From the NCBI RefSeq assembly GCF_900103985.1, contig NZ_FNIE01000001.1, positions 298,466-362,465 on the forward strand: a DNA stretch of 64,000 nt, in the 5' to 3' direction. The position numbers were made by a program, and so were the translations under genes. The DNA is from Actinacidiphila guanduensis (GTDB lineage Bacteria; Actinomycetota; Actinomycetes; Streptomycetales; Streptomycetaceae). Positions within the stretch are counted from its first letter, which is position 1. The number at the start of each line of letters is the position of its first letter. The notes under the pieces were generated by a model, which was not told the DNA's origin, searched no databases, and saw nothing but the letters and a program-made list of their open reading frames with translations. Below are positions 1 through 8,450 of the stretch, in pieces.

Positions 1-276
1 TGGCGGAACCTCGGCTTCGGTCGTCCACAGCGGACTGATGACGTACACGTCCGCGCCGGCGAACAACTCGTCAAGGACGGTGTTGTAACGCTCCAGGACG
101 ACGGCGTACTCGCTCTCGTCCTCCGCGTACCGCTTCGACTCCGGCAGGCTGTGGAAACGTACCCAGACATCCTGGTACGGGCCCCGGAGCTTGTACCCAA
201 CCGGCGGGCATCTGGGCCAACGCTGCTGCCACAGCCCCGTCAGATCCGCCTGCCCGTCTCCGGACACCCGTCTCAC
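1..276 (-). CDS. DUF3885-like protein, C-terminally truncated by window edge
   Basis: The reverse strand reads open from a GTG at 276 to the window edge (92 codons, no stop). The start follows GAGAGGG, and a second in-frame GTG lies three codons later at 267. The peptide contains WVRFHSLPESKRYAEDESEY followed by VLERYNTVLDELFAGADVYV, a pattern I associate with DUF3885, whose function is unknown. The GTG overlaps the TGA of an upstream open frame (273-275) as GTGA, so it may be translationally coupled to whatever lies at 277-560. The C-terminus lies outside the window, so length cannot be judged. The coding call is sound; the family name comes from memory. Confidence 0.6.
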   Translation of the reverse strand, partial: MRRVSGDGQADLTGLWQQRWPRCPPVGYKLRGPYQDVWVRFHSLPESKRYAEDESEYAVVLERYNTVLDELFAGADVYVISPLWTTEAEVPP

Positions 277-799
277 TCGCCCTCTCGCGCAGGAACCTGC
301 CGACGACCATGATGCCGATGCTTACGAACGAGCGACACCGACTTCTTGGCTGTCGCTTCGCCGGCTGCCGTAGCCGGTCCAGTCCACGTTTGACGAAGTT
401 TGTCCAGTGCGTTGTCGATGCTGGTCCCTGTGAGAGCGGGAAGGACCGAGGCAGGAACGTCGGGTGGCAGCGCAAGGCGGGCAGCGTTGCGGCCGGCAAG
501 GCCGCCGAGCCCGAGACTCCCGAGCTTCAGGTAGATGTACTGCGGCTGGTTGAGGCGGGCTGGGTTCAGCCTTGCGGCATCACGTCGCGCAGGGCGGCGA
601 GGGATCCCTTGCGTCCACGCTTGCGGATCTTGCCGATCCTGTCGTCGGCAGCGTCGAAGTTTCGACCCCAGGTGATCGACGGATGTCTCGCCTGCTGAAC
701 CTCGCCGGCTGATCAGCTGGATGACGGTGGACCGAACGTACGCTCGATAACATCGATTCGCCAAGGAGTGAGCTTCCGCCGACGAATCGAGAGAGCCCT
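277..799. other. stretch without a confident gene; coding-like relics on minus strand
   Basis: No intact gene could be supported here. On the minus strand two short open segments in different frames have biased codons. One (about 566-705) ends in GKIRKRGRKGSLAALRDVMPQG followed by a stop; the motif is given here as KIRKRGRKGSLAALRDVMP. The other (about 273-550) reads YIYLKLGSLGLGGLAGRN and ends by overlapping the start of the DUF3885-like gene. They may be one gene broken by a frameshift, or two remnants. I do not recognise either. Confidence 0.25.
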
Positions 800-1267
800 G
801 TGAGCGAGGACGTCCTGTCGGTAATACCCACCGACCCGCATTGGCAGCCCGGCCGTGCCGCGGCCGACCGCACCGCGATGATCGTCGCCGAGATGGCACC
901 GAGGCTGCCTGGCGGGGTAGATGTCGAGATCGACGTCACCTGGCACGACAAGCTCACTGTCGTCGATTGTGGGGCGAACCTGGAACGGATCAATTGCCCT
1001 CTATGCGGCGACTCGATTGACACCGAGTGGTGGGCGGACCTCCTCGAAGCCTACTCCGAAGACGGCTTCGCAACCCTCGCAATCGAAGCTCCCTGCTGCG
1101 GCGGCGCAACGTCGCTGGACGCACTGAACTACGACTGGCCGTGCGGCTTCGCGCGCTTCGAGATCGCCATCTGGAACCCCGAACGAGCCTGGTTCAGCGA
1201 CGAGGAACTCGGCGCCCTCGCCAAGGCCCTCGGCCACCCCGTCAAGCAAGTCAGGGCCCACATCTGA
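800..1267 (+). CDS. hypothetical protein with two Cys pairs (putative zinc ribbon)
   Basis: A 155-residue cytoplasmic protein starting at GTG 800 (starts with SEDVLSVIPTD) behind a GAGAG-type site. It has no signal peptide or membrane segment. Two cysteine clusters, CPLC near residue 67 and PCCGG near residue 100, could bind a metal as a zinc ribbon; this is inference from spacing. The middle part is acidic and Trp-rich (DTEWWADLLEAY), and the C-terminus ends in a basic helix (LAKALGHPVKQVRAHI). Convincing codon bias and length support a real gene. I do not recognise the family, and neighbours give no functional hint. Confidence 0.65.
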   Translation: MSEDVLSVIPTDPHWQPGRAAADRTAMIVAEMAPRLPGGVDVEIDVTWHDKLTVVDCGANLERINCPLCGDSIDTEWWADLLEAYSEDGFATLAIEAPCCGGATSLDALNYDWPCGFARFEIAIWNPERAWFSDEELGALAKALGHPVKQVRAHI

Positions 1268-1376
1268 CGCACCAGCAGACCTCCCGACATCACGGGTTCA
1301 AGTTCAGTTGCGTGCGGTGCACCGCCACCCGGAGACGGGCACGGGCCGATTGGTCGGTCGCGGCGGGATCGCTTGG

Positions 1377-1697
1377 TCAGTGGGGTGTGTCGGCCTGACG
1401 CGGGCGGCGCTCTCCGGTGACCTTCGAGGCCGGGAGGCGGCCGGCCTTGGAGGTCCCCGTCAGCGTGTCGCCGTGGATCGTCACGGCGAAGGCGAGGTTC
1501 AGCCGCATGGGCTTGGTGACGGCCTGCTTCCACGTGAGCCGGTCACCGTCGAGGACGACATCGCTGAGCGGGACCTCCTCTCCCGCTCCGCGTGCGGTCC
1601 CGATGAGGGCACCGTCCTCGCGCCGGAACTCGGCCACGGCCGTGATCCTTCCGATGGGGGTGGAGATGGACAGGTCCCAGGTGCCTTCGGCGGACAT
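1377..1697 (-). CDS. small hypothetical protein, predicted all-beta
   Basis: A 106-residue protein; start chosen at ATG 1697 because GAGGAA lies about 10 bases upstream, although an in-frame GTG six codons earlier (1715) is possible. Alternating hydrophobic residues (TWDLSISTPIGRITAVAEF, LTWKQAVTKPMRLNLAFAV) suggest a small beta barrel, similar in appearance to lipocalin-like or DUF-type actinobacterial proteins. It has no signal peptide. It lies 57 bases after the stop of the DJ-1/PfpI gene on the same strand and is probably co-transcribed with it. Function is unknown. Confidence 0.6.
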   Translation of the reverse strand: MSAEGTWDLSISTPIGRITAVAEFRREDGALIGTARGAGEEVPLSDVVLDGDRLTWKQAVTKPMRLNLAFAVTIHGDTLTGTSKAGRLPASKVTGERRPRQADTPH

Positions 1698-1754
1698 GCT
1701 GCTGTTCTTCCTCACGGTGCGGTGCGAGTGGGCGGTGGAGGGGGAGACCTCGGG

Positions 1755-2444
1755 TCACAGGCGCGCGGGCGCCGGGCCCGTGGCGCGCCAGACGGTGCCG
1801 CGGCGCTCGTGGGCGAACAGCCCTTCGACGGCATGGGCGATCCGAGGGCCCAGCTCGCGCTCGAGGAGGTACAGGCCCAGGTCGAGTCCGGACGTGACAC
1901 CAGCCCCGGTGACGAGGTCGCCGTCGTCGACGACGCGGGCGTTCACCGCGTGGGCACCGGTGGCGTCCAGCATGTCCAGGCCCATGTGGTGGGTGGTGGC
2001 GTGGCGTCCCTCCAGCAGTCCGGCCATGGCCAGGACGAGTGAGCCGCCGCACACGGCAGTGACCGTCACCTCGGGGTTCTCCATCGCCGCCGTCAACAGG
2101 GCGGGCAGTCCGGTGGTCAGGGTGCGGCCCAGCAGTACGGGGATGAATTCGTCCTGCTGCCACTCACCGGCCCCCGCGTCGTGGTCGGGCACCTCGCCCG
2201 GTTCCCCCACCCGGCCCGAGGCGCCGGGGACCAGGATCAATCCGGCACGCGCGGGGTCGAGGGCAGCGGTGGCACGCAGCATCAGCCCGCCGGTGCCGCT
2301 GATCACCTCGCGCGGCCCTTCGGCGGAGACCAGTTCGACGCTCACGGCACCCGCGGAGGCAGTGCCGCCCGCGTACAGCACCTCGTAGGGGGCGATGACA
2401 TCGAACGGGTCGAAGCCGTCGAACAGGACGATCTGGGCGTGCAT
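1755..2444 (-). CDS. DJ-1/PfpI family protein
   Basis: A 229-residue protein of the class I glutamine amidotransferase-like DJ-1/PfpI fold. The N-terminus MHAQIVLFDGFDPFDVIAPYE matches the start of this family, and the nucleophile elbow AVCGGSLVLA places the conserved cysteine near residue 104, followed by GRHATTHH with the histidine. A start at ATG 2444 is supported by GAAGGA seven bases upstream. Relatives include isonitrile hydratase-type enzymes and sensor domains of GlxA/FtrA AraC-type regulators. No C-terminal helix-turn-helix is present, so this is the stand-alone enzyme type. Substrate unknown. It probably forms an operon with the small gene just downstream. Confidence 0.85.
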   Translation of the reverse strand: MHAQIVLFDGFDPFDVIAPYEVLYAGGTASAGAVSVELVSAEGPREVISGTGGLMLRATAALDPARAGLILVPGASGRVGEPGEVPDHDAGAGEWQQDEFIPVLLGRTLTTGLPALLTAAMENPEVTVTAVCGGSLVLAMAGLLEGRHATTHHMGLDMLDATGAHAVNARVVDDGDLVTGAGVTSGLDLGLYLLERELGPRIAHAVEGLFAHERRGTVWRATGPAPARL

Positions 2445-2871
2445 CAAGGGTCCTTCAGATGGGAGGAAGTACGGCCCGCGCCGGGTACGCACCCGAACCT
2501 ATGGGCCTGCAACCACCTCTCCCAGTGGCATGAGTGACACTCTTCAACGGGTTGTCGCCAAGGTGACGGGAGGCCCCGAAGTGCCGTCTCCCCCGGGGCG
2601 GCTCACATGCGTACACGGGGCGACGACTTGTCGATATGTCGGCCCTGCCGAGCTGAGGGCCGCGGCCCGGACCTGCGGGGCGGGTGCCCGATGCCCATTG
2701 AATCGCCCCACAATCCGCGGCCGACGTGCCCGAACCCTCTACCTTCGTGGTGGTCGGCACCGACGGCGTGCTCCGGCTGGCGCAGCGGGCATTGTTGCGT
2801 GTGACGAGGCGGAAGCGGTGCTGAGTGCCGGCAAAGATCAGCTTCGTCCACGAGGCGCGCGGGTGGGCCGG
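2445..2871. other. intergenic, nothing recognised
   Basis: This 427-base gap separates two minus-strand genes and should contain the promoter of the DJ-1/PfpI gene. Short open frames here have no convincing codon bias. I see no strong palindrome or terminator. Confidence 0.4.
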
Positions 2872-4146
2872 TCATGTCCCCGCGTCGAACATGGGATTTT
2901 GGGTTGCTCTGAGTTGGAGCCAGACAGGGTCTTGTGCCGTTGCGGTGTGGACGGTTGCCAGGTCAACCGGATTCCAGACGCGGTCTCCGTCGGTGAGGAC
3001 GAGGTGCTCTTGCCACTCGTCGCCGTCGGGGACTTCGGATGTGGCGTCGAGGAACGCCGAGACCGCCGATGCCGCGGCTGCGGATGTGTCACCGTCGTCC
3101 GCGGCGCTTGACTCCTCGGGGTCGGACCGTACGGACACGACGACGAGTTCGGCGCTGCCGTTCGCGAGGACCAGTTCGCCGCCGGCCATGGCCGCAAGGG
3201 CGGACACGGGAGATCCGACCAAGATGTCGTGCTCGACGGCACGCGAGGTTTGGACATCGATCTCGATCAGCGTCCCGGTGGGTGTTCCGACCCAGAGCAA
3301 ACCGGGCCGGCCTGCGAACGCGAGATTGTGCCGCGACCAGGCGTGCATCTGGTCGAGCCATTCCTTCGGACGAGGGTAGGCGCGAGGGTCGGGCTCGCCG
3401 AGAGTGGTCGCCAGAACGCGCTGCAGCGATGGGAACGCGAAGACGTCAAGGGTGTTGTCGTACGAGTTGCCTCGAATCGCGAAGTGACGTCCGTCCGGGC
3501 TGAACAGGGGCGTTTCGTAGTCATCGACGTCCAGGATCAGAGCCCGCCGCAGCAGACGCATCGCACCGGACCCGGCCTCCGGATCGACCCGCGCGAACAG
3601 GCAGTGCGTCGCGGCCTGGTCGCTGTTCAGCGTGGCCACCAGACCGCCGCCGGGGTGGTGGGCCACGCCGGTGTCCCACGGCGGGCCCGAGACGACGGTC
3701 CCCGAAGCCAGGTCGACGGCGTCCGAGCCGCCCCACCCCCGGTCCGAGGACGGCGTAGCCCACAGCGTCCTGCCGTCCGGGCTGAACGCCGCGTCGCGGT
3801 AGTCGGCGGCAGGGGGAAGACCGTCCATCGCGGAAAGCCCGGCAGGGGACCACCGCACCACGCCATATTCGCCGCCGACCACCACGAGTTGTCGCTCGTA
3901 GGGATGCCAGGCCACTGCGGGCGTCCGCTCGATCCGCTCCCAGCCGAAGGCATCGCCGTAGTCGTCCGACTCCGCACCCGCACATCCGAGTTCGCGCAGT
4001 TGCCCGGCCTCGCAGCCCCATACACGAACCGCGGGACGCTCCCCGTCCAGGGCGGCTATCAAAGGAAGGCGCGGGTGGCACACCAGGCGCTCGACGAGGG
4101 ATCCGCTGCTGACGCGCACACGTGCCACGGCCTCAAGATCGGTCAC
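2872..4146 (-). CDS. WD40-like beta-propeller protein
   Basis: A 424-residue cytoplasmic protein. I chose GTG 4146 (reads VTDLEAVARVRV) because upstream codons are low-complexity. Repeated motifs of propeller blades are visible: PAVAWHPYERQLVVVGGEYG, AAFSPDGRTLWA, VAHHPGGGLVATL, PLFSPDGRHFAIRG and a late GGELVLANGSAELVVVSV. The H-P-x-G and S-P-D-G turns are typical of WD40-like proteins in actinobacteria, where they act as protein-interaction scaffolds. There is no signal peptide. The last 80 residues are acidic and Ser/Ala-rich, then Trp-rich. No catalytic domain is attached and neighbours do not suggest a partner. Confidence 0.75.
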   Translation of the reverse strand: MTDLEAVARVRVSSGSLVERLVCHPRLPLIAALDGERPAVRVWGCEAGQLRELGCAGAESDDYGDAFGWERIERTPAVAWHPYERQLVVVGGEYGVVRWSPAGLSAMDGLPPAADYRDAAFSPDGRTLWATPSSDRGWGGSDAVDLASGTVVSGPPWDTGVAHHPGGGLVATLNSDQAATHCLFARVDPEAGSGAMRLLRRALILDVDDYETPLFSPDGRHFAIRGNSYDNTLDVFAFPSLQRVLATTLGEPDPRAYPRPKEWLDQMHAWSRHNLAFAGRPGLLWVGTPTGTLIEIDVQTSRAVEHDILVGSPVSALAAMAGGELVLANGSAELVVVSVRSDPEESSAADDGDTSAAAASAVSAFLDATSEVPDGDEWQEHLVLTDGDRVWNPVDLATVHTATAQDPVWLQLRATQNPMFDAGT

Positions 4147-4235
4147 ATCGACACCGTAGCCGCGGGTACTGACACATGAGCCGGCGCGCGGGTCTCTGGC
4201 ACAGGCCCGCCTCGCCTGCTCCGAAGCCGGCTCGG

Positions 4236-4720
4236 CGTTGGTATCCACGGCCCTGGAGCGTCAGTTGCGACCTCGGCGTCCTTGGTCCGCAGCGGGCCGC
4301 AGAGGTCGGCGAGGGACGCCGGCGCGGTACGCAGCGCGCCGTCGGATTCCGCACGCTCGCGGGCGGCGAGCCGGTCACGGTGCAGCAGGTGGCGGCCGAT
4401 GCCGCTGAGACCGGTGAGGACATCGACGACCGTACGATACCTGGGCACCCCCGCGTCCCGTTTCGCGATGTGCAGAGCAGCGAGGCGGCAAGCAGAGGCA
4501 GCATGAGGGGTCGGTCCGCCGCAGCGGCGACGCGACTTCTCCGTCCCGGCGGCGGCCAGCGCCCCGAGGTCGGTGAAGGCCTCCTCCATGGGGCGGTGCT
4601 CGGTCGCCGCGGCGGCCAGGCCGAGGTAGCGGTGTGCGGTCGCCGGTGGGGCTCGCCATCGTCGCTTCCGCCCAACAGGCCAGCGGGCCGGCCGAACTCG
4701 GCGTGCAGCAGCGTCAAGGC
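4236..4720 (-). pseudogene. decayed LanC-like (lanthionine synthetase C family) relic
   Basis: Read on the minus strand, one frame gives LTLLHAEFGRPAGLL (about 4690-4717) and a second gives TAHRYLGLAAAATEHRPMEE (from about 4640) through DVLTGLSGIGRHLLHRDRLA to PGPWIPT near 4238. These match, in order, the LLHAELGR, AHxYLxxA, GLxGIxxYLL and W-x-P landmarks of class I LanC-like cyclases. The match needs at least one frameshift, and the second half of the family, with the zinc-binding W-x-CYG and CHG motifs, is absent. The gene is therefore a truncated, frameshifted relic. LanC enzymes cyclise dehydrated precursor peptides; no dehydratase or precursor gene was found nearby. Confidence 0.6.
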
Positions 4721-4924
4721 ATGAGCGGGCGCGGTTGAGCGAGCCAGGCTCCCAGCGGGCGGAGCCCTCCGCGGGCCGGGCTGCCGCGGTCGCCGGGAAC
4801 GGGGCCTCCGGTTCCTTGCGCAGTGCGGGCACGAAGATGAATCGCGGGTGATGTTCTTCGCCCCGGTCCTGCCTCCGCGGGTGCGGCACGCGCTGCCTGC
4901 TGCTCGGGCTCCGCACATCGGAGG

Positions 4925-5498
4925 TCATTTCGTTCTCCCGCGTTTGCGGCGTGATCGGGCATCAGGTTCGCCCCGCGCTGTCTCAGAATTTTCCTGCCCA
5001 AGACGCGTATTGCGAGAGGTTCTGCGCATGGCGGACTGCGGGAACGCAGTCCGCGCGGGGCGTCTCGAAGAAACTCGCTCGACCCGTCGTTCATGAAAGC
5101 CATGGAGGCAGGCCCGGGTGCGCATTTCGGCACCGCCCCTTCTCTCTGCTCTCCCTGCCTGCCGAAAAGGATCCATTCCCGACAGTCCCAGCCGCCGCAA
5201 TGGCTCGGAAAGCGCCGGCACGGCAGGCAGCCCGCGCTCCGCTCGCAGCGGATCACCCTGCGCATGCCGGGCGCCGGCTGAGATTTTCCGGGCAACAGGT
5301 CTGCCCACCCGGCTCCTGAAAAACACCGAACATGAGCGAACGCATCGAAATGCGGTTTGAGCCTCAAATGATCATATACCGCCCCACCGGGGAGAGAAAT
5401 CGAGCCCGAATGCGGCAAAATGTGGCGGTATTCAAGATTTTCGACTTCTCGCAGAACTTGACTACCGTGCATGCGCAACGATCCAGGGAGGTTCACAG
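4925..5498. other. non-coding or decayed stretch with AT-rich leader
   Basis: No supportable gene. Several overlapping frames exist on both strands but none reads like protein over its length. From about 5320 the sequence becomes much more AT-rich than its surroundings, as expected for the control region of the gene starting at 5499. It includes a short palindrome at 5356-5368 (TTTGAG-C-CTCAAA). This AT-rich patch is unusual for the window and may mark acquired DNA. Confidence 0.4.
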
Positions 5499-6329
5499 GT
5501 GTCGGATGACCAGAGGGTTTCGAGGTCTCGCCATTCTTCGCGCGGAGCCCACAGCGGCGACATTGAAAGACTGGTGGATGTCGACCTCGCGGCTTTCCGT
5601 TCCGTCTACAAGGAATACGAAGCCACAGAGACGGAGCTGCGAAACAGGCTGACCGATATTTTCGCCATGCGTCTCGACAAGGTCGGCCCCGACTGGTTCC
5701 GAGTGGCCGAGAAGGACGGCTCAATAGAAGGGTTCCTTGTCAGCTGCCCCACCAGGAAAACACCGGATGAATTCAAATCGTGGGAGGAAACCACTGACGG
5801 TGGAACGCTGATGAGCACGTATGATCCGTCGGGGCCGAATGTTTACGTGGTGAGCCTCAGCATGCTGCCCAAAGCCGGTGAAGGCGCACGGAACATGCTC
5901 ATCCTCCACACCATGGGAAAGGTCGTCGAGGGTGGGTATGATCAATTCTTCTTCGAGTCCAGGCTGCCTGGCCTGCTGTCATGGTCCCGTCGACGCTGCC
6001 GCGACAAGGGGCGGACCGTGGAGTCGCTGACCGAAGCGGAGCGCTACGATTTCGCTGAATCGTATTTTCACTCCACGCGGGACGTGAAGGGGAAACAGGT
6101 TCCCCTCGATCCACTGCTGCGTATCTACGACCAGATAGGGTGCACGTTTCTTCGCGTCTTCCCGGACGCCTACGAAGACGCCAAGTCGATGAACTTCGGC
6201 GTGGTCGGCGTGTGGCGCAATCCGGTTCCCCGAGCCCTGCGTAAGAACTTCCTGGTGCGAAAGGTCGTCGGTGGAGCATTTTGCACCCTGTCCCGGTCCC
6301 ATCGCTTGACCGGAAAAGCTTTCTCATGA
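5499..6329 (+). CDS. GNAT-like N-acyltransferase
   Basis: A 276-residue protein; GTG 5499 is preceded by GGGAGG at the right spacing. Central and C-terminal regions resemble the GNAT fold found alone or fused to nitrilase-like enzymes: VYVVSLSMLPKAGEGARNML (beta strand 4 and the acyl-CoA loop) and, late, DPLLRIYDQIGCTFLRVFPD followed by SMNFGVVGVWRNPVPR. The classic R/Q-x-x-G-x-G/A loop is replaced by KAGEGARN. Codon use is less GC-biased than in most neighbours. The stop overlaps the next start as ATGA, so the two genes are translationally coupled. The acyl acceptor is unknown; the neighbouring LanC relic makes a natural-product role possible but unproven. Confidence 0.7.
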   Translation: MSDDQRVSRSRHSSRGAHSGDIERLVDVDLAAFRSVYKEYEATETELRNRLTDIFAMRLDKVGPDWFRVAEKDGSIEGFLVSCPTRKTPDEFKSWEETTDGGTLMSTYDPSGPNVYVVSLSMLPKAGEGARNMLILHTMGKVVEGGYDQFFFESRLPGLLSWSRRRCRDKGRTVESLTEAERYDFAESYFHSTRDVKGKQVPLDPLLRIYDQIGCTFLRVFPDAYEDAKSMNFGVVGVWRNPVPRALRKNFLVRKVVGGAFCTLSRSHRLTGKAFS

Positions 6330-6850
6330 GTTCCTGTACACTGCCACCTTCGGGGCGGGACGCGAGGCCGCCTCGAAAACGGCCGGGAAGCCTCGCTCTG
6401 CTCGGACGGAAGAAGCACTCCGTTGTCGTTGCGCTGGCGCTTTTCAGCACGGCGCTCACTCTTGCCATGAATCCGTTCGGCGAACTGAAGCGGCGCTTGA
6501 TCGACGTTGCCCCGTGCGCAGGCGCAGGATTCATAGTCAGTGAAACCATGTTCATCGGCGGAATAATGATCATGGCCGCGGCCGTCGGGCTCGGCTGGGG
6601 CAACCCCTTGAAGATCAGAAAGACGCTGGCGGAAATTTACAGCAAAGCGAATGGAAGCCGGACCTTCTGGCTCGGCTTTTGGATCAATTCACTGGGGTCG
6701 GTCGGCAGCTCGGCGATACTATCGATCGGCTTGATCCTGTATCTGCCGCCGGAATCCTACGGCCTCCTTGGTGTTGCGGTTCTCGACCTGGCGGCAACCG
6801 TTGTGGTTCGTAAGGCGATATGGAGTGGGGCAAGAAAGGCGGTGACGTGA
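6326..6850 (+). CDS. hypothetical multi-pass membrane protein coupled to GNAT gene
   Basis: A 174-residue protein starting at ATG 6326 within the stop of the upstream GNAT gene (ATGA). After a basic N-terminus of about 30 residues come roughly four hydrophobic segments: HSVVVALALFSTALTLAM, GAGFIVSETMFIGGIMIMAA, TFWLGFWINSLGSVGSSAIL and a C-terminal LLGVAVLDLAATVVV. I do not recognise the family. The four-base overlap shows it is made together with the acyltransferase, which suggests a membrane partner, carrier or immunity-type role; that is inference. Codon bias is weaker than average, consistent with recent transfer. Confidence 0.65.
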   Translation: MSSCTLPPSGRDARPPRKRPGSLALLGRKKHSVVVALALFSTALTLAMNPFGELKRRLIDVAPCAGAGFIVSETMFIGGIMIMAAAVGLGWGNPLKIRKTLAEIYSKANGSRTFWLGFWINSLGSVGSSAILSIGLILYLPPESYGLLGVAVLDLAATVVVRKAIWSGARKAVT

Positions 6851-7419
6851 TTTTTTGCCGACGCCTACTCTCGCCGCGTGCGACCGTGTCGGATACGGAG
6901 AACCACTCCGCCGAGCGTCGCCGCCACGGTGTGCGCGTACGGGCCGGCTCACGGCCGGAGGCGGCGTCGGCGAGGGTGGTAGCGGCGTAGGGGGCGGCAC
7001 GGGCGAGCTTGCCGAACCGCGCGGCGCCGGCCTTGTCCGTGCGTTCCCGCAAGTCCGGGGCGGCAGGCCGGTGGGACCGCAGCGTCAGGCTGCAGGCGCG
7101 GTCGCGAAGGCCGCGCGGACCAGGTCCACGGCCCGATCGAAGACGACCATGGACTTCACCGTCCCATCGGCAAAGGTGAGGTCGAACCGCGTGCCGCACT
7201 CCGCTGGGGACCAGCCCGCGACCCGGCCGCGACGAGGAATGATGAGGAATACCGCCGACGCGCTGCCTGGACGAGAACCCCGCCGGGGATGCCGGTCCGC
7301 GAGGACAACAGCGTGGCACCCGCCCTCCGAATCACCCGCGCTCGTAGTCAGGGGGGTGCGCACGGTGAGGGGAGGGGCGATCCCTTACCTTGGGGGCGGA
7401 ACGAGAGGACCCCCGTCGC
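6851..7419. other. no confident gene; possible minus-strand relics
   Basis: A 569-base gap before hemC. On the minus strand a short in-frame tail reads TRFDLTFADGTVKSMVVFDR and stops at 7085, which looks like the C-terminus of a small real protein whose start is lost or lies in another frame. A second coding-like piece lies at about 6860-7070. Neither is complete. The hemC promoter should lie in the last 100 bases, but I see no clear boxes. Confidence 0.3.
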
Positions 7420-8397
7420 ATGAGCACCTTCCCCAACGGCCGCACCCTGCGGATCGGCACCCGCAGCTCCCCGATGGCTCTCGCCCAGGCGAACACGGTG
7501 GCCGATCTGCTGCGTAAGGAGCGGCCGGAGCTGCGGGTCGAGCTGATGCCCGTCACCACGCAGGCCGACCTGTGGCAGGGGGATCTGCAACAGCTCGGCG
7601 GCAAGGGGCTGTTCGTCAAGCAGATCGACGCCATGCTGCAGCGCGGCGAGGCCGACGTCGCGGTGCACTGCGTGAAGGACGTCCCCGGCGACACACCGCT
7701 CCCCGAGGGCCTGGTCTTCGCCGCCTTCCTCCCCCGCGACGACGTACGGGACGTGCTGCTCTTCCCCGAGGGCTCCGAGCGGCGGACCCTCGGCGACCTG
7801 CCGCCCGGCGCCATCGTGGCCACCTCCTCCGTACGGCGCGCCGCGCAGCTCAAGCGGCTCCGCCCGGACCTGACGATCACCCGCGCGCGGGGCGCGGTCG
7901 GCACCCGGATCGAGAAGCTCGACGGCAGGAGGGAGCCCGACGGCGGCACCGCCCCGGACGCCATGGTCCTGGCCACCTCCGGGCTGGAGCGGCTCGGGCT
8001 CACCCACCGCGGGCGGCAGGTCTTCACCGTGGACGAGGTGCTGCCCGCCGTCGGGTCGGGAGCCCTCGGCCTGGAGTGCCGCCACGACGACGGGCCGGTA
8101 GCGGACCTGCTCGCCCGGCTGAACCACGAGCCCACCATGACCGAGGTGAGCGCCGAGCGCGAGATGCTGCACGGCCTGCGGGGCCACTGCAACAGCCCCA
8201 TCGCCGGGCACTGCACCACCGACCCGGACGGGCGCCTGTCCCTGCGCGGCATGGTCTTCTCCCCCGACGGCTCGGCCGTCGTCCGTGCCCATCTGCGGGA
8301 CGAGAGCGGCGACGGCCCCGCCGACCTCGGTGCCCGTGTCTGCGCCGAACTCCTGCGCCAGGGCGCCCGGGACATCATCGAGGACATCCCGCACTGA
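7420..8397 (+). CDS. hemC: hydroxymethylbilane synthase (porphobilinogen deaminase)
   Basis: A 325-residue enzyme that joins four porphobilinogens into hydroxymethylbilane in tetrapyrrole synthesis, in the cytoplasm. It begins LRIGTRSSPMALAQAN, the family signature for substrate binding. Further landmarks are GLFVKQIDAML, AVHCVKDVPGD (catalytic aspartate), ATSSVRRAAQL (arginine pair) and GHCNSPIAG, whose cysteine should carry the dipyrromethane cofactor. Full family length. I chose ATG 7420 over an in-frame start ten codons upstream. No other heme genes are adjacent, so this may be a second hemC outside the main cluster. It is followed on the same strand after 53 bases by a deaminase gene. 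Confidence 0.92.
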   Translation: MSTFPNGRTLRIGTRSSPMALAQANTVADLLRKERPELRVELMPVTTQADLWQGDLQQLGGKGLFVKQIDAMLQRGEADVAVHCVKDVPGDTPLPEGLVFAAFLPRDDVRDVLLFPEGSERRTLGDLPPGAIVATSSVRRAAQLKRLRPDLTITRARGAVGTRIEKLDGRREPDGGTAPDAMVLATSGLERLGLTHRGRQVFTVDEVLPAVGSGALGLECRHDDGPVADLLARLNHEPTMTEVSAEREMLHGLRGHCNSPIAGHCTTDPDGRLSLRGMVFSPDGSAVVRAHLRDESGDGPADLGARVCAELLRQGARDIIEDIPH

Positions 8398-8450
8398 GGC
8401 CCGCCGAAATCCCCTTGCGCGCCGGGCCCCGGCCGCGACACCTTCGACGC

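Noticed and set aside
5093..5360. Small Cys/Ser-rich frames (for example containing APSLCSPC) as a possible lanthipeptide precursor
   Set aside because: No leader motif, no ribosome binding site, and overlapping frames look equally plausible; too weak to call even beside a LanC relic.
4714..5724. 336-codon minus-strand frame overlapping the LanC relic and the GNAT start
   Set aside because: Runs through the AT-rich control region and antisense into the GNAT gene; no recognisable domain, mixed codon bias.
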